Origin: Noviherbaspirillum humi
GTDB lineage: Bacteria; Pseudomonadota; Gammaproteobacteria; Burkholderiales; Burkholderiaceae_D
Assembly (NCBI RefSeq): GCF_900188095.1
Contig: NZ_FZOT01000002.1
Span: 558,001-622,000 of the forward strand
Reading direction: 5' to 3'
DNA length: 64,000 nucleotides
Shown: piece after piece, positions 59,451 through 64,000 of the stretch
Position numbering within the stretch: the first letter of the stretch is position 1
Layout of the letters: every line of letters starts with the position of its first letter
The notes under the pieces: model-generated
What the model saw: only the letters and a program-made list of their open reading frames with translations
Told to the model about the DNA's origin: nothing
The model's database searches: none
Position numbers and translations under genes: made by a program

Positions 59451-59792
59451 ATGAGGGCATCGTTTGCGCTTTTCGTGATGGCCGCCAGTTTCCTGCTTGC
59501 ATCCTGCACCCAGGAGCAGCAGAACAAGATCAGCCGCTCGGTCCAGAACTGGACCGGCACCAACGGCGTGCTCGAAATCTACTCGGGCGACAAGCTGGTG
59601 CGCCGCTTCATCCACATCGACAAAATGACCACCGCCAGCGCCACCGAAGGCGGCAGCGCCCGGCCCTACCGGTTCGGCTACGGCATACTCGACGAGAACC
59701 TGAACATGGTCACGGACCCGGGCGAGAAGAAGGTGTATTTCGAGGTCAGCGACTACGGCACCAACTATGTATTCTTCGAAAGCCCGCGTTGA
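59451..59792 (+). CDS. Small lipoprotein, unknown function
   Basis: A 113-residue lipoprotein: signal peptide ending LASC, cysteine at 19, then a beta-rich domain (GVLEIYSGDKLVRRFI, RPYRFGYGIL, KKVYFEVSDYGTNYVFFE). The start has GAGGAGG upstream. It is 71 bases from the divergent pepN start. No named family. Confidence 0.8.
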   Translation: MRASFALFVMAASFLLASCTQEQQNKISRSVQNWTGTNGVLEIYSGDKLVRRFIHIDKMTTASATEGGSARPYRFGYGILDENLNMVTDPGEKKVYFEVSDYGTNYVFFESPR

Positions 59793-59890
59793 GTCGCGCC
59801 TGCACGCAGCCTTTCGGTTACAAACAATTACGGATTTTTTGCGCTCCCTCATTATTCTAAATTTCAACTTCTGATCGCTGGAGAAAACCT

Positions 59891-60520
59891 ATGAAACGGG
59901 CCTGGATCATCCTGTCCCTGATGGTACTGAGCCTGATGGCGGGCTGTGCTTCTCAGGTGGTGCGCACCAATGTCACCGCCTTCCATGAATTGCCGGCCGA
60001 CTTCCGCAACAAGACCTATGTGTTCGAGCGCACTGCCGAGCAGAACAACAATCTGGAGTACCGCAATTACGAGAACCAGGTGCGGAGCGAACTGAGCCGC
60101 CTCGGCTTCGCCGAAGCGCAGGAGGGCCGCGCGCCCGATGTAAAAGTCACGCTGAACTACGCCGTCACGGTGCGCGACCTGCGGGTGATCGAACCGGTGG
60201 TGGTCGGCAGCGCCTGGCCCGGCCCCTTCTATCCGCACCCCTACTGGCGCGGCTACTACGGCCCCTTCTACGATCCCTTCTGGTACAGCCCGCCGATCGT
60301 GGAGCAGCGCGATACCACCTACCAGATCTACAACCGCCAGCTGAAGATCGTCATGGCCGACATCAGGACCGGCAAGCGGCTGTACGAAAACACCGTGGTC
60401 AGCGAAGGCACCAATCCCTCGCTGGCGGCGGTCATGCCCTACATGATCCGCAGCGCCTTCGCCGACTTCCCGGGACCGAACAGCGTGCCGCGCCAGGTGG
60501 AACTGAAGATGCAGTCCTGA
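59891..60520 (+). CDS. DUF4136 family lipoprotein
   Basis: A 209-residue lipoprotein with cysteine 19 (LMAGC) and a DUF4136 domain (YRNYENQVRSELSRLGF, YQIYNRQLKIVMADIRTGKRLYENTV). A central aromatic/Pro-rich segment (GPFYPHPYWRGYYGPFYDPF) is common in this family. Function unknown. An upstream tggagaaa site fits the start. Followed by a terminator. Confidence 0.88.
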   Translation: MKRAWIILSLMVLSLMAGCASQVVRTNVTAFHELPADFRNKTYVFERTAEQNNNLEYRNYENQVRSELSRLGFAEAQEGRAPDVKVTLNYAVTVRDLRVIEPVVVGSAWPGPFYPHPYWRGYYGPFYDPFWYSPPIVEQRDTTYQIYNRQLKIVMADIRTGKRLYENTVVSEGTNPSLAAVMPYMIRSAFADFPGPNSVPRQVELKMQS

Positions 60521-60533
60521 TAAGGGATCGCAA

Positions 60534-60572
60534 AAAAGAAGAGCCGGCAATGCCGGCTCTCTTTACTTTTAC
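60534..60572. terminator. Bidirectional intrinsic terminator
   Basis: Stem GAGCCGGC/GCCGGCTC (8 bp, loop aat), with aaaaaag on the left and ctttactttt on the right. It ends the DUF4136 transcript and the convergent qor transcript. Confidence 0.88.
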
Positions 60573-60585
60573 GCTGGGCGAGCAT

Positions 60586-60741
60586 TCAAGAGTACATCCG
60601 CTCCGTCAGCAGGGTAATGATGCCGATCAGCACCACCGCTGCCACCAGCACGATCAGCAAGCGCCCGAACTTCGGCGCGCCATCCGTGCCGGCGGGCTGT
60701 TCCTCCGGATGGTTCATCGGATTGCGCTCCTGCTCGTCCAT
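60586..60741 (-). CDS. Small membrane protein (51 residues)
   Basis: An open frame MDEQERNPMNHPEEQPAGTD, then a basic turn and one hydrophobic helix (LLIVLVAAVVLIGIITLL) ending TERMYS. It starts seven bases after the qor stop and ends just before the terminator, so it is the last cistron of that transcript. A soluble acidic head with a single C-terminal helix suggests a tail-anchored protein. The ribosome site is weak. Confidence 0.6.
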   Translation of the reverse strand: MDEQERNPMNHPEEQPAGTDGAPKFGRLLIVLVAAVVLIGIITLLTERMYS

Positions 60742-60748
60742 GGCTGGC

Positions 60749-61723
60749 TCAGGGAATCAGGATGGTGGAGCCGGTGGTCTTGCGCGACTCCAGGTCGCGG
60801 TGGGCCTGGGCCACATCCTTGAGCGCATAGCGCTGGTTGATGCCGATCTTGATCTTGTGGCTCAGGACCATGCTGAACAGGTCGTTGGCCATGACGTCCA
60901 GGTCTTCGCGCTTGGCAATGTAGTTGAACAGCGAAGGCCGGGTGATGAACAGCGAGCCGCGCGAGGCCAGCTCGTTCACGCTGAACGGCGGCACCGGGCC
61001 GGAGGCGTTGCCGAAGCTGACCATCATGCCGAGCGGCGCCAGGCAGTCGAGGGAGCCGATGAAGGTGTCCTTGCCGATCGAGTCGTACACCACTGGCACG
61101 CCCTTGCCGCCGGTGATCTCCTTGACGCGCTCGACGAAGTTTTCGGTGTTGTAGTTGATGACGTGGGCGCAGCCATGCGCCTTGGCCAGTTCCGCCTTTT
61201 CGTCGGAGCCGACGGTGCCGATCATGGTGACGCCGATGGCGCGCGCCCATTGCGAGGCGATCAGGCCGACGCCGCCGGCGGCCGCATGGAACAGGATGGT
61301 CTCGCCGCCGCGCAGCGGGAAGGTGCGGCGGAACAGGTACTGCACCGTGAGGCCCTGAAGCATCATCGCCGCGCCGGTCTCGAAATCGATGCCTTCCGGC
61401 AGCTTGACCACGTAGGCGGCATTCATCACCCGCGCCTCGGCATAGGCGCCCGGCGGCCGGCTGGCGTAGGCCACGCGGTCGCCGGTCTTGAGATGGCTCA
61501 CGCCCTGGCCAACCGCTTCGACGATGCCGGCGCCTTCCATCCCGAGGCCGGCGGGCAGCGGCTGCGGATAGAGGCCGGTGCGGAAATAGACGTCGATGTA
61601 GTTCAGGCCGCAGGCCTTGTGGCGCACCCGGATTTCTCCCGGTCCCGGTTCGCCTACCTCGACATCGACATACTCGAGCACTTCGGGGCCGCCGTTGGCG
61701 GCAATGCGGATCGCCTTGGTCAT
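60749..61723 (-). CDS. qor: Zinc-independent NAD(P)H:quinone oxidoreductase (MDR)
   Basis: A 324-residue medium-chain reductase of the Qor group: PGLGMEGAGIVEAVG-type N-terminal domain (AGLGMEGAGIVEAVGQG), Rossmann motif HAAAGGVGLIASQWAR and the NADPH-side NASGPVPPFS. No zinc ligands typical of alcohol dehydrogenases. It reduces quinones with NADPH. An adequate site (agagagcaacc) precedes the ATG. It lies downstream of mgsA on the same strand. Confidence 0.9.
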   Translation of the reverse strand: MTKAIRIAANGGPEVLEYVDVEVGEPGPGEIRVRHKACGLNYIDVYFRTGLYPQPLPAGLGMEGAGIVEAVGQGVSHLKTGDRVAYASRPPGAYAEARVMNAAYVVKLPEGIDFETGAAMMLQGLTVQYLFRRTFPLRGGETILFHAAAGGVGLIASQWARAIGVTMIGTVGSDEKAELAKAHGCAHVINYNTENFVERVKEITGGKGVPVVYDSIGKDTFIGSLDCLAPLGMMVSFGNASGPVPPFSVNELASRGSLFITRPSLFNYIAKREDLDVMANDLFSMVLSHKIKIGINQRYALKDVAQAHRDLESRKTTGSTILIP

Positions 61724-61747
61724 GGTTGCTCTCTTTCTCCGTTCTAG

Positions 61748-62161
61748 TTATGGCTGATTATGCGAATGGTGGGAATGATGGCCGGGATGATGCGGCACCA
61801 GTTGGGATAATAGCAATCTTGCGGTCGCGATGTTGGTGGCGCAGGGCACGTCATGCACGTCGCAGGCGCGCACCAGGGCATTGATGTCCGGTTCATGCGG
61901 CTGCGGCGTCATCGGATCGCGCAGGAAGATGACGCAGTCGATGCGGCCGTCGGCCAGCTCGGCGCCGATCTGCAGGTCGCCGCCCATCGGGCCGGACAGC
62001 TTGCGCTCCACCGTCAGGCCGACTTCCTGGGCCAGGCGCTTGCCGGTGGTGCCGGTGGCGACCAGCACGCATTGGCGCAGCACGTCGGCGTACTCGGACG
62101 CCAGGTCCACCATCTCGTCTTTCTTGTGGTCATGGGCAATCAGGGCGATGCGCTTCTTCAC
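61748..62161 (-). CDS. mgsA: Methylglyoxal synthase with His-rich tail
   Basis: A 137-residue MgsA, which turns dihydroxyacetone phosphate into methylglyoxal and phosphate. Key residues align with E. coli: H10/D11, [10 protein letters not shown] with the catalytic Asp D62, and [11 protein letters not shown] with H89 and D92. The start is a GTG at 62161 with GGAG seven bases upstream; no ATG fits. The last 14 residues hold seven histidines ([11 protein letters not shown]). It lies 24 bases upstream of qor. Confidence 0.92.
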   Translation of the reverse strand: MKKRIALIAHDHKKDEMVDLASEYADVLRQCVLVATGTTGKRLAQEVGLTVERKLSGPMGGDLQIGAELADGRIDCVIFLRDPMTPQPHEPDINALVRACDVHDVPCATNIATARLLLSQLVPHHPGHHSHHSHNQP

Positions 62162-62255
62162 GGCGAATCTCCATCGAAGTCTCAATGAAAACCTGTCGAG
62201 GACGGCGGCCGGGAAAGGTTCCGGGCCGCCGCCTGCGGCATCGCAGTTCCGGGGA

Positions 62256-63035
62256 TCAGAAGGTGCCCGGATAGTTGCCGCCATCCAGCAGCACGTTCTG
62301 GCCGGTCATGTAGCCGGCCTGCATGCTGCACAGGAAGGCGCAGACGGCGCCGAACTCTTCCGGCGTGCCGAAGCGCTGCGCCGGAATCTGCTTGCGGCGC
62401 GCCTCGAACACTTCGTCCACCGGCTTGCCGACGGACTTGGCGGCGGCGCCGATGGTGACTTGCAGGCGGTCGGTGGCGAACTGCCCCGGCAGCAGGTTGT
62501 TGATGGTGACGTTGTGCGGCACCGTCTTGCGCGCCAGGCCGGCGATGAAGCCGGTGAGGCCGGAGCGGGCGCCGTTGGACAGCGCCAGCACGTCCAGCGG
62601 CGCCTTGACCGCGCTGGAGGTGATGTTGACGATGCGGCCGAAGCGGCGCGCGATCATGCCGTCCACCGTGGCCTTGATCAGCTCGATCGGGGTCAGCATG
62701 TTGGCGTCGATCGCCTTGATCCAGTCGTCGCGGCTGAAGGTGCGGAAGTCGCCCGTCGGCGGGCCGCCGGCGTTGGTCACCAGGATGTCCGGCTGCGGGC
62801 AGGCCTGCAGCACCTGCTGGCGCCCTTCCGGCGTGGTGACGTCGCAGGCTACCGTCGTCACTTTCACGCCGGTGGCACGGCGGATTTCCTCCGCCGTCTT
62901 TTCCAGCGCCTCGGCGCCACGCGCCACCAGCGTCACGTCCACGCCCTCGGCCGCCAGCGCCTCGGCGCAGCCGCGTCCCAGTCCCTTGCTGGCGCCGCAC
63001 ACCAGCGCCGTCTTGCCACGAATGCCGAAATCCAT
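62256..63035 (-). CDS. Short-chain dehydrogenase/reductase with altered catalytic motif
   Basis: A 259-residue SDR. The nucleotide site is GASKGLG (14-20) and NAGG (88-91); the catalytic Ser is S140 in NITSS. In the usual YxxxK position, 13 residues on, the sequence is S153xxxR157 (SNGARSGL), so the normal Tyr and Lys are absent. [15 protein letters not shown] ends it. Catalysis by the standard SDR route looks unlikely; related proteins with this change are annotated as oxidoreductases. It is 12 bases from the EamA gene. Confidence 0.85.
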   Translation of the reverse strand: MDFGIRGKTALVCGASKGLGRGCAEALAAEGVDVTLVARGAEALEKTAEEIRRATGVKVTTVACDVTTPEGRQQVLQACPQPDILVTNAGGPPTGDFRTFSRDDWIKAIDANMLTPIELIKATVDGMIARRFGRIVNITSSAVKAPLDVLALSNGARSGLTGFIAGLARKTVPHNVTINNLLPGQFATDRLQVTIGAAAKSVGKPVDEVFEARRKQIPAQRFGTPEEFGAVCAFLCSMQAGYMTGQNVLLDGGNYPGTF

Positions 63036-63047
63036 CTGTGTTTCCTC

Positions 63048-63959
63048 CTAGGTTTTTTTCTTCGACAACAAATAAATGCCGCACAGCACCAGCACGGTGC
63101 CGGCGATCTGATACACCGTGATCGGTTCGCCGAGGATGGCGGCGCCCATGAACAGGGTGGAAACCGGACCGATCATGCCGGCCTGCGAGGTGGTCGGCGC
63201 GCCGATGCGGTCCACCGCGACCATGGTCAGGAACACCGGCAGCACGGTGCAGAACACCGCGTTCACCAGCGACAGCTGGTACACCGCCGCCGGCTGTATC
63301 AAGACTTCCGGCGCGCGCAGCAGAAAGAACTGGGCGACGCAGGCGATGCTGGAGACGCACATTGCATACGCCACCAGACGCATCGCGCCGACCCGGCGCA
63401 CCAGCTCTCCCGACAGCAGCAGGTAGATCGCATAGCTGATGGCGCTGCCGAGCACGAAGGCGCTGCCCAGCGCCACGTCGGGCCCGCCGGTCCGCACGTC
63501 GTGCAGGAACACCAGCACCGTGCCGGAGTAGGCGGTGGCCAGCGCCAGCCACTCGACCCGGGAAATCCTTTTCTTCAGATAGAACACCGAGCTGATCAGC
63601 ACGAAGGAAGGCGTCAGGAACAGGATCAGCCGCTCCAGGCCGGCGCTGATGTACTGCAGGCCGATGAAATCGAGGAAGCTGGAGAGGTAGTAGCCGAGCA
63701 GGCCGAGGAACACGATGCGCAGCCGGTCCGCAGTCGCCAGCGGCGCGTCGCGGCGGGCGCGCCACCCGGCCACGAGGGCGAAGAAAGGCAGGGAGAACAG
63801 CATGCGCAGCGCGATCAGGGTGACCGCATCGACCTGGTAGCGGTAGATCAGCTTGGCGACGATGGCCTTGGCCGAGAACAGGATGGCGCCGCTGATGGCG
63901 ATGAAGAGGCCGGCAAGAAACGCCTGCCGCGCGGCAGGCTGCATGGTGCTGGTGGTCAT
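63048..63959 (-). CDS. EamA/DMT family transporter
   Basis: A 303-residue membrane protein with ten hydrophobic segments in two EamA halves (GAILFSAKAIVAKLIYRY, ..., APTTSQAGMIGPVSTLFMGAAILGEPI). These DMT proteins export metabolites such as amino acids or S-adenosylmethionine; the substrate is unknown. It lies upstream of the SDR gene, 12 bases apart, so the two are one operon. Some 40 bases of its upstream region remain in the window. Confidence 0.9.
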   Translation of the reverse strand: MTTSTMQPAARQAFLAGLFIAISGAILFSAKAIVAKLIYRYQVDAVTLIALRMLFSLPFFALVAGWRARRDAPLATADRLRIVFLGLLGYYLSSFLDFIGLQYISAGLERLILFLTPSFVLISSVFYLKKRISRVEWLALATAYSGTVLVFLHDVRTGGPDVALGSAFVLGSAISYAIYLLLSGELVRRVGAMRLVAYAMCVSSIACVAQFFLLRAPEVLIQPAAVYQLSLVNAVFCTVLPVFLTMVAVDRIGAPTTSQAGMIGPVSTLFMGAAILGEPITVYQIAGTVLVLCGIYLLSKKKT

Positions 63960-64000
63960 AGCCGGCGATTGTACGCCGCGCCGGCATTTCTTACCTGCAG

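Overview
The window reads as about 64 kb of chromosome from a GC-rich betaproteobacterium of the order Burkholderiales, probably near Oxalobacteraceae (Herbaspirillum, Noviherbaspirillum or Massilia-like). This rests on gene order and protein character: recN/nadK facing hrcA, divergent fur and bamE followed by dapB, leuS-lptE-holA-proA, HemJ, and CbpA/CbpM. No ribosomal RNA, phage, transposase or CRISPR array was seen, and genus-level placement is inference.

Layout. 1-12.8 kb is core housekeeping: recN start, nadK, a HAD phosphatase, hrcA, fur, bamE, dapB, a tonB/exbB/exbD energy-transduction operon, an orphan barstar-like gene, leuS, lptE, holA and proA. 12.8-13.5 kb is a gene-free repeat island with a palindromic dispersed element plus three 123-bp tandem units; a second copy of the element lies at 20.3 kb. 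13.5-22 kb holds hemJ, an HCCA-isomerase-like protein, an RlmL-like methyltransferase, a zinc-ribbon metallopeptidase, a flavodoxin/pirin/LysR redox group, gluQ and rhlE. 22-27 kb carries a QseBC/PmrAB-type two-component system, a DegQ/DegP protease preceded by a PmrA-type direct repeat, and cbpA-cbpM.

27-31 kb pairs a YVTN beta-propeller protein with a TonB-dependent receptor resembling E. coli YncD/PqqU (PQQ uptake) and YncE. 31-39.7 kb is a fatty/dicarboxylic acid catabolic locus: an IclR regulator, an acyl-CoA ligase, a 3-hydroxyacyl-CoA dehydrogenase, glutaryl-CoA dehydrogenase and a PimC/PimD-like acyl-CoA dehydrogenase pair, with near-identical inverted repeats in the divergent promoter region; a 3-methyladenine glycosylase gene follows.

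39.7-55 kb is accessory and rich in small proteins: two disordered mini-proteins, an HDOD/degenerate-EAL protein, a hemerythrin, an acyltransferase, a pair of zinc-ribbon paralogues (one frameshifted), a GlsB/YeaQ-type protein, an alpha/beta hydrolase with a DUF3182 ATP-grasp-like partner, SulP and TauE transporters, PsiF, an XRE regulator, a UGT-like glycosyltransferase and a PilZ protein. 55-64 kb returns to core genes: tRNA-Thr(CGT), fbp, pepN, two lipoproteins, qor with a short membrane-protein gene behind it, mgsA with a His-rich tail, an SDR whose YxxxK motif is altered, and an EamA transporter.
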